A stretch of 64,000 bases of DNA from NCBI RefSeq assembly GCF_004303025.1, contig NZ_PJQW01000010.1:125432-189431 (forward strand), in the 5' to 3' direction. The translations under genes were made by a program, and so were the position numbers. Source of the DNA: Flavobacterium sp. J27 (GTDB lineage Bacteria > Bacteroidota > Bacteroidia > Flavobacteriales > Flavobacteriaceae). Position 1 is the first letter of the stretch; every line of letters starts with the position of its first letter. Below, one piece after another: positions 1 through 8,525 of this stretch. The notes beneath the pieces are model-generated. The model was given only the letters and a program-made list of their open reading frames with translations. It was not told where the DNA came from and did not search any database.

Positions 1-31
1 AATAGTTGTTTCAAAAAAAGACATATCTTTG
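1..31 (+). promoter_or_regulatory. Promoter and half operator in front of the TetR gene
   Basis: A good Bacteroidota -7 element, TATCTTTG, lies at 24-31. A GTTTCA half site at 8-13 overlaps the expected -33 region. The visible bases fit the right-hand 13 bases of the 16-bp operator seen three times downstream of the gene; the left part is cut off by the window edge. This suggests autorepression by the TetR protein. The spacing between the TTG at 6-8 and the -7 box (15 bases) is short. Confidence 0.5.
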
Positions 32-50
32 TTACATAATCTAGGAATAT

Positions 51-629
51 ATGGCTCGCTGTGTAGAATTTAATGAAGTTGAAAAAATTGAAAAAGCAAT
101 GAATGTCTTTTGGGAAAAAGGCTATAATGCAACATCAATGCAAGACCTTGTAGATGCTATGCAAATTAATAGAAGTAGTTTGTACAATACAATTGGAGAT
201 AAACACCAATTGTTTATGAAATGTATAAGTACCTATTTTGAAGCAAGTATTTGTGAGTTACGTCAGAAAGTAGCACAAGAAAAATCAGCCATGCAAGCTT
301 TAATTAATATTATTAATGATAAAGTAGCTTCTATTGTTGATATTGAAAAGAGTTGTTTAGGAGTAAAGTCTATATTTGAAATGGCTTCAGAAGATGTAGC
401 AGTACGCAATTTATTAACAAAAAAGAATGACGTTTTTATTGGTTTTATGACTGAAGTTGTTCAAAAAGCAATGCAAGAAGGGGCACTAGACGATACAGAA
501 GATCCAGGATTATTAGCTGAATATATAATGACCTCTTTTACAGGATGGAAACAAGCGTATATTTTGCATAGAGATCCTATAAAAATTAAAAAAATGGCCG
601 CTTTTTTAATTAAAAACATTACAAAATAA
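51..629 (+). CDS. TetR/AcrR family transcriptional regulator
   Basis: A 192-residue protein with the size and layout of a TetR repressor. The N-terminal 50 residues form the helix-turn-helix: the stretch around residues 20-45 (FWEKGYNATSMQDL, then INRSSLYNTIGDK) is the classic TetR DNA-binding pattern. The C-terminal helices would form the ligand and dimer domain, whose inducer cannot be read from sequence. Members of this group usually repress themselves and a neighbouring gene. Here a half operator overlaps the gene's own promoter and three matching 16-bp sites lie between it and the next gene, so the likely targets are this gene and the DUF2147-like gene. The ATG at 51 follows an A-rich leader about 20 bases after the -7 box. 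Confidence 0.93.
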   Translation: MARCVEFNEVEKIEKAMNVFWEKGYNATSMQDLVDAMQINRSSLYNTIGDKHQLFMKCISTYFEASICELRQKVAQEKSAMQALINIINDKVASIVDIEKSCLGVKSIFEMASEDVAVRNLLTKKNDVFIGFMTEVVQKAMQEGALDDTEDPGLLAEYIMTSFTGWKQAYILHRDPIKIKKMAAFLIKNITK

Positions 630-649
630 TGTTTTTTTTATAATTTTTT

Positions 650-786
650 TGGAACGAATGTTTCAAATTAGCATAGAGAATTCTCTCTTTTTTTATAAGC
701 TTTTTTGGAATGATTATTTCAGATTAATATATTAAAAAAGTACTGAAATTTAACAGTTTAGATATAATTCTGAAACGAATATTTCA
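650..786. promoter_or_regulatory. Three TetR-type operator copies
   Basis: Three related 16-bp inverted repeats stand at 650-665 (TGGAACGAATGTTTCA), 706-721 (TGGAATGATTATTTCA) and 771-786 (TGAAACGAATATTTCA). Their starts are 56 and 65 bases apart. The half sites TGRAAY and RTTTCA are shared with the half site at 8-13. They fill most of the gap between the TetR gene and the next gene. This is the arrangement expected of operators for the adjacent repressor; binding is inferred, not shown. Confidence 0.65.
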
Positions 787-818
787 AAATATAAACAATC
801 TACATAAACTTAGAAATC

Positions 819-1190
819 ATGAAAAAAAACATACTATTATTATTTTTCTTGTTTTTATTCTTTGGTCATGCCATAGGACAAGATCAATTTGTAGGCGATT
901 GGCAAACCAATGAAGGCAAACTAAAAGTTGAAATTTATAAACAAGAAGCGTACTATTATGCTAAAGTAAAGGCAAGTGAAAATAAGGAAACTTTAGGAAA
1001 AGTTATCTTAATACAAATGGTAAAAAAAACACCTACCAAATTGTATGGAGGTACATTTCTAGACGAATCTGAAGGTTCAGAATTTGAAGCTTTACTAAAA
1101 TTAATAGATGATAACACAATGCGATTAAGAATCTTAACAGGATTATTTAGTAAGATTATGATTTGGAATCGAGTCGGGACTATTCCATAG
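819..1190 (+). CDS. Small exported DUF2147-like protein
   Basis: A 123-residue protein with a clear signal peptide (MKKNILLLFFLFLFFGHAIGQ) and a mature domain starting DQFVGDWQTNEGKLKVEIY. The early GxW motif, the short beta strands and the closing W-R pair near residues 115-117 resemble the DUF2147 family of small periplasmic beta proteins of unknown function. It is slightly shorter than typical members, which run to about 140-150 residues. Its upstream region carries three copies of the TetR-type operator, so it is probably the main target of that regulator. A small membrane ORF follows 32 bases downstream. The family assignment is moderate, export is well supported. Confidence 0.72.
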   Translation: MKKNILLLFFLFLFFGHAIGQDQFVGDWQTNEGKLKVEIYKQEAYYYAKVKASENKETLGKVILIQMVKKTPTKLYGGTFLDESEGSEFEALLKLIDDNTMRLRILTGLFSKIMIWNRVGTIP

Positions 1191-1221
1191 AAGAAACACA
1201 TGAAAAACAAACAAAACAACT

Positions 1222-1386
1222 ATGAAGAAAACACTATATTTAATCAAGAAAGGATATGAATCTATAGCATTTCTTTCTTTAAAATCAACACTTATGAAAA
1301 ACAGAAATATCACTCTCAACGAAATAGGCTTATTTTTATCTTGTATTTTAATGGTAGCTGCCTTAATTTACATTAGATCCAATTGA
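1222..1386 (+). CDS. Small ORF, possible single-span membrane peptide
   Basis: A 54-codon frame starts MKKTLYLIKKGYESIAF and ends with one hydrophobic segment (IGLFLSCILMVAALIYI) and a short basic tail. It lies 31 bases after the DUF2147-like gene on the same strand and before a strong terminator, so it may be the last gene of the TetR-controlled unit. No family is recognised. The composition, a basic start followed by a clean membrane span, favours a real gene, but the length is too short for certainty. Confidence 0.45.
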   Translation: MKKTLYLIKKGYESIAFLSLKSTLMKNRNITLNEIGLFLSCILMVAALIYIRSN

Positions 1387-1418
1387 ATATAAAATAACAA
1401 ACATGAAAATTTGACATG

Positions 1419-1447
1419 AACCACTCCATTAGGAGTGGTTTTTTTAT
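1419..1447 (+). terminator. Intrinsic terminator
   Basis: The arms AACCACTCC and GGAGTGGTT form a perfect 9-bp stem with a 4-base ATTA loop, followed by a run of T. It closes the TetR/DUF2147 region before the sensor kinase gene. Confidence 0.85.
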
Positions 1448-1591
1448 TAAAAAATAAAATATCTTTACAAAATCAATGAATAAAAGGCATTTATAACATT
1501 TTAATTAGTGATTATGAATTATTCAAATGATTTTTATTCAGGGAAATATAAAAATGTCATTTTTGTTCAATTAAGAAAATAATAATACATA

Positions 1592-3607
1592 ATGAAATCT
1601 AGTTTTATTGCCATCCTATTTCTTTTGGTTACACCTTGTTTGGCACAAGTAAGTGAAACTGACAAAAAGATTCACGCTCTAGAAAAAGAGATTAAAAATT
1701 CAAATGGAAGTCATCGGCTTACCTTATTAGATAGTTTGGCTACTTATATTTATTATCATACTTCTGAAGAGAACGACTCCATTTTTAAAGTGACTATTGC
1801 GTATGCTAAAGAATTAGATTCTATTAATATCGTAGTTAAGCAAGCGACACATCTTTTAGAATTAATAAGCTATAACAGTCAAAATTTCGATGAAGGTAAG
1901 TCCTTAATTGCTTCGACAAATACGGTACTTCAACAAGCATCTAATTTAGATATAGTAGAAGAATATTACACTTATGTTGCTAATTTTTATTACCAAATAG
2001 GCGATTTTGATCAAGCTATTAAAATTTATAATCAAGCTTTGGTTAGTGCTCAGAAATATAACTCGAAACGTATTGGTGAAATTAAATTTAGGAAAGGAGT
2101 AATTTATGTAGACAAAGGAGATTTTGGTAAAGCATCTCTAAATCTTAAAGAAGCAATTACTTATTTTCAAAGAGAAAATGATACATTAAGTTGGATAGAT
2201 GCTAAAATGTCAATGTCTATTTTATATAGTAAAAGCGGATTTTACAAAGAATCCAAAAAAGAAAGAAAAGAACAAATTGACCTTGCAAGAAAGCTGAAAT
2301 CATATAATAATTTAGGCTTAATTTATTTTAATATGGCTGCTGATGATAATAAAGAAGGTTTACAAAATGAACGTATTTCTAATTTAAAATTAGCACTAAA
2401 AAGCAATGAAAAATCAAAGTACAAAGATTATTTTGAACCCATATTTAAAGCCACTTTAACGGTTGCTTATGCAGAAAACGATAGTTTGGAAAAAGCGGCA
2501 AACCTTCTTACTGCTTTAGAAAAGAACAGGGAAGCGTTTACAAATAATTATAACGATGCCTTTTATTTGGAAGCAAAAAAACAGGTTTTATTTGCCCAAA
2601 ATAAATTTCCTCAAGCTATACATTATGGTAAACAATATCTTGAATTAAAAAAACAAGGTAAACAATATGAAGAAATTCAAGAAGCAGAAAAATTCTTAGC
2701 CAAAGCTTATGAGAAAGTTGGTAACGATAAGGAAGCATTATTACATTATAAAAACTTTACTCATATAAAAGATTCTATCGAAAATATACAAAAAATTAGA
2801 GTATTAGCTTATTATCAGACCTTGTATGAAACTAAAAAAAGAGACTTAACGATTGAAAATCAAAAAGCGAATATTGCATTATTAGATTCTAAAAATAAAA
2901 TTATGCAACAATGGGGGTTGTTTGGGGGTTTAGGCTTAGTTAGTATTTTTGGGTTCTTATATATTCTTCGTTCACGTAATTTTGCTAAAAGTGAGCAAAA
3001 AGCGCAAGAAAAGTTTACGCAAGATATTATTATAGCACAAGAAGAAGAGCGTACTCGAGTGGCTTTGGAACTGCATGATAGTGTAGGGCAACAATTAATG
3101 CTCTTAACTCGTAAATCAAAAAACAGTAATGATCCGAGTATGGAAGTTTTAGCTAAAGATGCTTTACAAAGTATACGATCTATTTCTCAAGGATTGCATC
3201 CAGTAGTATTAGAACGCTTAGGGTTTACGGCTGGAATTAACGATTTAATTCATACCATAGATGCCAATACCGATCTCTTTTTTACGGTAGATATAGAACC
3301 AATCGATTCATTTTTAGATAAAGATAAGTCCTTACATGTTTACCGAATTATTCAAGAGGTATTAACCAATATCATAAAGCATGCTCAAGCTACATCGGTT
3401 ACTATAGACATACATAAAGTAAAATCATCTATTAAAATTAACATCGAAGATAACGGTAAAGGCTTCGATTTTGAACAGCAAATAAAAATATCTAAAAGTC
3501 TTGGAATGAAATCTTTAATTGAAAGAAGTAAAATTATCATTGGTAAACTCAATATTAATTCAACCCTTAACGAAGGTACAATAACTCAGTTAACATTTCC
3601 TGTTTAA
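1592..3607 (+). CDS. TPR-containing sensor histidine kinase (HisKA_3 type)
   Basis: A 671-residue kinase of the NarX/LuxR-partner type common in Bacteroidota. A signal peptide (to about residue 19) leads into a periplasmic TPR-rich sensor of about 400 residues, with TPR-like helices such as YYQIGDFDQAIKIYNQAL. One membrane span follows at about 441-461. The cytoplasmic part has the HisKA_3 dimerisation helix with phospho-acceptor His495 in ALELHDSVGQ, then HATPase_c with an N box near 588-596 (EVLTNIIKHA) and a G box DNGKGF at 620-625. It would phosphorylate the response regulator encoded 42 bases downstream. The signal sensed is unknown. All catalytic motifs are intact. Confidence 0.95.
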   Translation: MKSSFIAILFLLVTPCLAQVSETDKKIHALEKEIKNSNGSHRLTLLDSLATYIYYHTSEENDSIFKVTIAYAKELDSINIVVKQATHLLELISYNSQNFDEGKSLIASTNTVLQQASNLDIVEEYYTYVANFYYQIGDFDQAIKIYNQALVSAQKYNSKRIGEIKFRKGVIYVDKGDFGKASLNLKEAITYFQRENDTLSWIDAKMSMSILYSKSGFYKESKKERKEQIDLARKLKSYNNLGLIYFNMAADDNKEGLQNERISNLKLALKSNEKSKYKDYFEPIFKATLTVAYAENDSLEKAANLLTALEKNREAFTNNYNDAFYLEAKKQVLFAQNKFPQAIHYGKQYLELKKQGKQYEEIQEAEKFLAKAYEKVGNDKEALLHYKNFTHIKDSIENIQKIRVLAYYQTLYETKKRDLTIENQKANIALLDSKNKIMQQWGLFGGLGLVSIFGFLYILRSRNFAKSEQKAQEKFTQDIIIAQEEERTRVALELHDSVGQQLMLLTRKSKNSNDPSMEVLAKDALQSIRSISQGLHPVVLERLGFTAGINDLIHTIDANTDLFFTVDIEPIDSFLDKDKSLHVYRIIQEVLTNIIKHAQATSVTIDIHKVKSSIKINIEDNGKGFDFEQQIKISKSLGMKSLIERSKIIIGKLNINSTLNEGTITQLTFPV

Positions 3608-3649
3608 AATAGAAATTGTATTTTGCTATATTTTTAACCAATAATTAAA

Positions 3650-4297
3650 ATGAATAAAAAAGCGGTTTCTATTATCGTTGCAGACGATCATCCTATTATG
3701 TTAAAAGGATTAACAGAAGAACTTGAAAATGCAGGTTATACCATTGTTGCTACCGCAAATAATGGGGCAGCAGCTGTCGAAATGATCGCATTACATAAAC
3801 CCAAAATTGCTATGCTAGACATAGAAATGCCTTTTTTTAATGGTTTTGAAGTAATCAAAAACTGCTCTAATCTAGAATTAGACACGAAGTTTATTGTAAT
3901 GACTTATCACAAAGAGAAAGGGTTTATTGTACAAGCTAAAAAAGTGGGAACACATGGCTACTTGCTAAAAGAAGACAATTTAGAAGAAATCGAAGCTTGT
4001 ATCGAAGCTGTTTTATTTGATGAGTTCTATTTTAGCTCTTCATTTCAAGAAGATATTAAACATACTGTAGATAATGAACTTCGAAAAGTAGCTTTATTAA
4101 CCCCTTCAGAAAGAACCATCATTCGACTTATTGCCCAAGGTAAAAATTCTGCAGAAATTTGTGAAACTTTAAAAGTATCTAAAAGAACCATTGAAAAACA
4201 TAGGGCTAATATTATAGGAAAATTAGAACTAGAACCTTCTCAAGATACCTTAACACAATGGGCAAACGATTACAAAGAAATTATTAAATCGTTATAA
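3650..4297 (+). CDS. LuxR/NarL-family response regulator
   Basis: A 215-residue two-domain regulator. The receiver (residues about 5-125) has the acidic pocket DDH near the start, phospho-acceptor Asp57 in MLDIEMPF, and a conserved K in LLKEDN. The C-terminal LuxR helix-turn-helix (about 150-205) reads LTPSERTIIRLIAQGKNSAEICE...KRTIEKHRANI. It is the evident partner of the upstream TPR kinase. TACGTA-rich sites lie just downstream, ahead of the glycine-rich gene and ahead of the PKD adhesin gene, so these are its probable targets. That target link is inference from position. Confidence 0.95.
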   Translation: MNKKAVSIIVADDHPIMLKGLTEELENAGYTIVATANNGAAAVEMIALHKPKIAMLDIEMPFFNGFEVIKNCSNLELDTKFIVMTYHKEKGFIVQAKKVGTHGYLLKEDNLEEIEACIEAVLFDEFYFSSSFQEDIKHTVDNELRKVALLTPSERTIIRLIAQGKNSAEICETLKVSKRTIEKHRANIIGKLELEPSQDTLTQWANDYKEIIKSL

Positions 4298-4615
4298 ATA
4301 GATTATTTATCTAACAAGATAGTTTATATAAAAAACTTCTTCCTACGTAAACTACGAATTAATTGCTTTACCTACGTATTTTATAGTGTTTTTAAAAAAC
4401 TGAAATTGCATTATCATTAAAATACATTTTTACCAATTTAAATCAGTAAGTAAAATTATATTTTTATTTCCAATTGTTTTTTTATTCAATTTGAAGTACT
4501 AAAAATTAATTCTGCAACATGTCGACATAAATTTCAATTGAAAATTGCAAGCTGTTTGAATGGTAAAAAAGTTTTGATACATGATAAAAACAAGTGTAAT
4601 TTAAAAACAAATAAT
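4298..4615 (+). promoter_or_regulatory. Intergenic region with TACGTA-type sites
   Basis: This 318-base gap holds no gene. At 4342-4382 it carries two CCTACGTA motifs separated by about 20 bases, followed by TTTTATA. A related cluster (CCTACGTA and TTACGTATTTTATA) lies at 5190-5230 ahead of the adhesin gene. The common core suggests one DNA-binding protein acts at both places, most simply the response regulator encoded next door. No clear -7 box was found here. Confidence 0.45.
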
Positions 4616-5095
4616 ATGAACGATTTAAAACAAAAACCAGAAGTAGCAGAAGCAAGTGATGCACTTTTGAGAAAAACATTAAGTACGTCGATGACGGCAG
4701 GGAAAGTAGATAATTATATGCTCGAAAGAAGTAAATTATTAGTTCCTATAGATGCTACATTAGACTTAAAACTATTAGGTTTCGATGGTAGATTAAAATG
4801 CGTACCAAAAGACACTAAAAAATACCCTCATAAATGGGAACATAGAGTGTATGGTGCAGGTATAATCGATATTGATAATTTGAATGGTATATTGTCTACT
4901 GGCTATACTAATTGGGATGGTCTTTGGGCAAACACAACTTCCGCAGGGGTTACTGCTGGAGAAGCTGGTGCAGGTGTAGTAGTAGTAGTCTTTTTTAGAA
5001 AAGACGGAACACCCATAGGCGATTTTAGAGGTATACCAACAGGTAAGTTAGGAATTGCTGGCGCAGGAGGCGCAGGAGAATGGCAAAAAATATAA
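4616..5095 (+). CDS. Small glycine-rich beta protein, function unknown
   Basis: A protein of 159 residues if translation starts at the ATG at 4616; the frame stays open 26 codons further up, but that extension is Lys/Asn-rich and lacks a leader. The N-terminal third is helical and charged. The C-terminal half is beta-rich and glycine-rich: GYTNWDGLWANTTS, a run of five valines, FFRKDGTPIGDFRGIPTG and AGAGGAGEW. The repeating Gly pattern suggests a small beta barrel, loosely like VapA-type virulence-associated proteins, but this is a weak resemblance. No signal peptide is present. It sits between the kinase/regulator pair and the adhesin, with TACGTA sites upstream, so it may be controlled by that pair. 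Confidence 0.6.
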   Translation: MNDLKQKPEVAEASDALLRKTLSTSMTAGKVDNYMLERSKLLVPIDATLDLKLLGFDGRLKCVPKDTKKYPHKWEHRVYGAGIIDIDNLNGILSTGYTNWDGLWANTTSAGVTAGEAGAGVVVVVFFRKDGTPIGDFRGIPTGKLGIAGAGGAGEWQKI

Positions 5096-5139
5096 TTTTT
5101 TACTATACTATTTTTATTTAAGTTCCCAATAATCAAACG

Positions 5140-5178
5140 AAAAAGACCTTAACAAGAATAATTGTTTAAGGTCTTTTA
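5140..5178 (+). terminator. Intrinsic terminator
   Basis: The arms AAAAGACCTTAA and TTAAGGTCTTTT pair around a 14-base loop, ending in TTTTATTTG. It separates the glycine-rich gene from the adhesin operon. Confidence 0.8.
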
Positions 5179-5189
5179 TTTGTTTACTA

Positions 5190-5255
5190 TACGTAACCTA
5201 CGTAATTTTTGCTTTCGTTACGTATTTTATAAAAATAACGATGAGTATAGTTTTG
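5190..5255 (+). promoter_or_regulatory. Putative activated promoter of the adhesin-SprF operon
   Basis: TACGTA-type sites at 5190-5223 end directly against the expected -33 position, which reads TTT instead of TTG. Twenty bases later stands a perfect -7 element TAGTTTTG at 5248-5255. The weak -33 with an adjacent palindromic site is what an activator-dependent promoter would look like. The start codon follows 21 bases after the -7 box. Confidence 0.6.
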
Positions 5256-5276
5256 TGTTATTAAACTTTTTTACTC

Positions 5277-8200
5277 ATGAAAATAAAAATTACTTTAATC
5301 GCAGGATTATTTTTTGTTTTAGGAATTAGTTTGTTGTATGCTCAAACTTCTCCTGTTTCAGAATTTTCGGCGTATCCTGCTTTAGGAAATAGTGTGCCAC
5401 ATACTGTTTTTTTTACCAATCAGTCTACTTCAGCAGACACTTGGTTGTGGAATTTTGGAGATGGTTCCACTTCTACCAGCATGAATCCAATTCATACTTA
5501 TACCACAACTGGAGCTTATACGGTTTCTCTAAAAGCTGATAATACAACTAATGGTACTTCTGATATAATCACGAAAGTAGATGAGATTAAAATTTCTATA
5601 CCAAATGCTATAATTGGCGGATCTCAGCAAACAGGCTGTGGCCCTTTTACTATGAATTTTTCAGATGCTTCTACAGCCAATGGAGCTCCTTTAGTGAGTT
5701 GGTCTTGGGATTTTGGAGATGGAAATACTTCAACTAACCAGAATCCTTCACACACCTATGAAAATAGTGGAGTTTATACTGTTTCGCTACTAATAACAGA
5801 CGGTTTTGGAAATTCAGATACAGCTACTTTTACTAATATGGTTGAGGTTACTGGTCCAAATTTAGCATTCGAAGTAGATCACACACTAATTCTATCTAAT
5901 AGTAGTGTTGCTTTTACAAATTTATCTAATTCTGCTTCTGCTGTTGCTACATGGACTTGGGATTTTGGAGACGGAACACCAATTAGCAATCAACAAAACC
6001 CAACCCATACCTATGTAACTCCTGGAGACTATAATGTAAGTTTAACGGCTTTGGATGTAGATGGTTGCTCCAAAACAATTACTAAAACAGCTTATGTCAA
6101 GGTTGTTGCTGCTCCTGTAAATGTAGTGGTTAATAATGACACAGGCTCCTGTAATGCTTCTGTATCACTTCCTGATTTTGATGGGGCATCCAATGGAAAT
6201 GCCATCCAATTAGACGGAGTTAACGATTATGTTACCGCACCGCTTCCTAGTTTATTTAATAGCATTAGTACCAATGATTTTACGGTCGAAATGTGGGTAA
6301 ACAGAACTTCCTCGGGAGCAAGTACGAGGTTAATTTTTGCTCAATTTAATAATACAAATTTTGTAAGTTCTTTGGTTAATTCTTCTGGTGTATTTTATGT
6401 TTTTGTACATAGTAATGGTGTAGTGTATAGTGTAAATACTACTTATGTACTTCCTTTAAATCAATGGGTACATACTGCTTTTCGATGGAATGCTACTTCG
6501 AAAACAATTAGCGTTCTTATTAATGGTTCTCCTAGAGCTACCATTAGTGGAGGTAGTAGTAGCTTAGGAACTTCAAATCGAATGACTATCGGAAGTAAAA
6601 CTGATGGAAGTCAAGTTTTTGGAGGTAAAATTGACGAAATAAGAATCTGGGATTTACAAAGAAGCGATGCAGATATTGTAGACAATATGAACACTTGTGT
6701 TTCTGAAACAAGTCCCAATTTAATTACGTATTATAAAATGAATGAAATTACAGGTAGTTCCAATGCTATTGATGCATCAGGAAATGGTTATGATGGCACG
6801 TTAATCAATTGTGATACCAGTACAGCTTGGACAACGGGTACGGTTTCTTGTGGATTATATGCTACCAATGATGTTACTAATTCTAATAACGCTTCAGGTG
6901 TTTATTCTTTGGGTAATACTACAATAACTTGGACGGTATCAAATACTTCGGGAGATACAGTTACTTGCACGCAACAAATTACAGTTGAAGATACCGAAAA
7001 CCCAGTTATAAGTTGTCTGTCTGCTATTACAATCAATACAGACACAGGTTCATGTACTTCAACAGCTTCCCTTGGTACTCCAACAGCTACAGATAATTGT
7101 GGTGTGCCAACGATAACTAACGATGCACCAACTGCTTTTCCTATTGGAAATACAACTGTAACTTGGACTGCCACTGATAATGCAGGAAACACGGCCACTT
7201 GTACTCAAATAGTTACAGTTGAAGATACCGAAAACCCAGTTATAAGTTGTCCTTCTGCAATTACCATAAGTACTGATATCGGTTCATGTACTTCATCAGC
7301 TTCCCTTGGTACTCCAACAGCTACAGATAATTGTGGAGTGCCAACGATAACTAACGATGCACCAACTGCTTTTCCTATTGGAAATACAACTGTAACTTGG
7401 ACAGCTACAGACAATTCAGGAAACACGGCCACTTGTACTCAAATAGTTACAGTTGAAGATACCGAAAACCCAGTTGTAAGTTGTCCTTCTGCAATTACTA
7501 TAAGTACTGATATCGGTTCATGTACTTCAACAGCTTCCATTGGTACTCCAACAGCTACAGATAATTGTGGAGTGCCAACGATAACTAACGATGCGCCAAC
7601 TGCTTTTCCTATTGGAAATACAACTGTAACTTGGACTGCCACAGACAATGCTGGAAATACGGTCACTTGTACTCAAATAGTTACGGTTGAGGATACAGAA
7701 AACCCAACTGCTATAACGCAAGATATTACAGTGTCTCTAGATAATTCTGGAAATGCAACGATTACTCCAGCAATGATTAATAATGGAAGTTATGATAATT
7801 GTTCAGTTGCTCTATTGGTTTTAGATAGAGATACGTTTAGTTGTGTAGATGTGGAAACTCCAGTTTTAGTTACTCTTACTATAACTGATGCAAGTGGAAA
7901 CAGTAGTAGTGCTACTGCTCTTGTTACCGTAGAAGATAATAATGCTCCTATTGTATTTACACAAGATATTAGTATGGTTTTAGATGCTTCAGGTACAGCC
8001 ATAATTACTCCAGAAATGATAAACAATGGTAGTTATGATGATTGTGGTATAGAAAGTTTCCAACTAAGTATAGCAACTTTTACTTGCCCTAGATTAGACG
8101 AAGCGCAATTAGTTACCCTTACCGTAATTGATGTTAATGGAAATAGTAGTACAGGAGATGCTTATGTTTCTTTTACTGGATTTGATTTAGATTTAGATGG

Positions 8201-8507
8201 TATAGCCGATTCTTGTGATGCTGAACAAAATCCAGATGTAACTCCGAATTTAGGTATTTCACCAAATGATGATGGTGAAAACGATACTTGGATCATAGAA
8301 AATATTACCAATTTCCCCAAAGCAAAGATTGAAGTGTTTGATAGAAATGGAGTAGCTGTTTTTAATGCAATTGATTACCAAAACGATTGGAGAGGATTAA
8401 AACAAAATAGTGGAGAATTACTACCTGTTGGTTCATATTATTTTGTAATCAACATTTTTGGAGATGGTTCTTTGTTTATTAAAGGCTGGTTGTACATTAA
8501 TTACTAA
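5277..8507 (+). CDS. Large PKD/LamG/HYR surface adhesin with gliding-type T9SS C-terminal domain
   Basis: A 1076-residue exported protein. A signal peptide (MKIKITLIAGLFFVLG...YAQ) is followed by three PKD domains marked by WLWNFGDGS, WSWDFGDGN and WTWDFGDGT, then a LamG/concanavalin-like domain beginning near NAIQLDGVNDYVTA. A HYR array follows, with three nearly identical 78-residue repeats and weaker ones after them. The last ~85 residues (from NLGISPNDDGENDTW through FDRNGVAVF to the end) match the CHU_C / gliding motility-associated C-terminal sorting domain (TIGR04131 type), a type B signal for the type IX secretion system. It is followed 18 bases later by a PorP/SprF gene, the usual partner that attaches such adhesins to the surface. 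SprB-like, but much smaller than SprB. Confidence 0.93.
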   Translation: MKIKITLIAGLFFVLGISLLYAQTSPVSEFSAYPALGNSVPHTVFFTNQSTSADTWLWNFGDGSTSTSMNPIHTYTTTGAYTVSLKADNTTNGTSDIITKVDEIKISIPNAIIGGSQQTGCGPFTMNFSDASTANGAPLVSWSWDFGDGNTSTNQNPSHTYENSGVYTVSLLITDGFGNSDTATFTNMVEVTGPNLAFEVDHTLILSNSSVAFTNLSNSASAVATWTWDFGDGTPISNQQNPTHTYVTPGDYNVSLTALDVDGCSKTITKTAYVKVVAAPVNVVVNNDTGSCNASVSLPDFDGASNGNAIQLDGVNDYVTAPLPSLFNSISTNDFTVEMWVNRTSSGASTRLIFAQFNNTNFVSSLVNSSGVFYVFVHSNGVVYSVNTTYVLPLNQWVHTAFRWNATSKTISVLINGSPRATISGGSSSLGTSNRMTIGSKTDGSQVFGGKIDEIRIWDLQRSDADIVDNMNTCVSETSPNLITYYKMNEITGSSNAIDASGNGYDGTLINCDTSTAWTTGTVSCGLYATNDVTNSNNASGVYSLGNTTITWTVSNTSGDTVTCTQQITVEDTENPVISCLSAITINTDTGSCTSTASLGTPTATDNCGVPTITNDAPTAFPIGNTTVTWTATDNAGNTATCTQIVTVEDTENPVISCPSAITISTDIGSCTSSASLGTPTATDNCGVPTITNDAPTAFPIGNTTVTWTATDNSGNTATCTQIVTVEDTENPVVSCPSAITISTDIGSCTSTASIGTPTATDNCGVPTITNDAPTAFPIGNTTVTWTATDNAGNTVTCTQIVTVEDTENPTAITQDITVSLDNSGNATITPAMINNGSYDNCSVALLVLDRDTFSCVDVETPVLVTLTITDASGNSSSATALVTVEDNNAPIVFTQDISMVLDASGTAIITPEMINNGSYDDCGIESFQLSIATFTCPRLDEAQLVTLTVIDVNGNSSTGDAYVSFTGFDLDLDGIADSCDAEQNPDVTPNLGISPNDDGENDTWIIENITNFPKAKIEVFDRNGVAVFNAIDYQNDWRGLKQNSGELLPVGSYYFVINIFGDGSLFIKGWLYINY
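6978..7704 (+). repeat. Three 234-bp tandem repeats encoding HYR domains
   Basis: Within the adhesin gene, three consecutive units of 234 bp (78 codons, each beginning near the VEDTENPV codons) are almost identical in DNA. They differ at scattered bases only. Such near-identity in coding repeats implies recent expansion or ongoing homogenisation and would allow copy-number change by recombination. Confidence 0.85.
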
Positions 8508-8525
8508 ATTATTATATAAAAACAT

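Noticed and set aside
6978..7704. CRISPR-like repeat array
   Set aside because: The repeats are 234 bp, contiguous, in frame and encode protein domains; no short repeat-spacer pattern was seen anywhere in the window.
6902..7721. Several 64-98 codon frames opposite the HYR repeats
   Set aside because: They are minus-strand shadows of the repetitive adhesin gene; their near-identical sequences simply mirror the 234-bp repeats.
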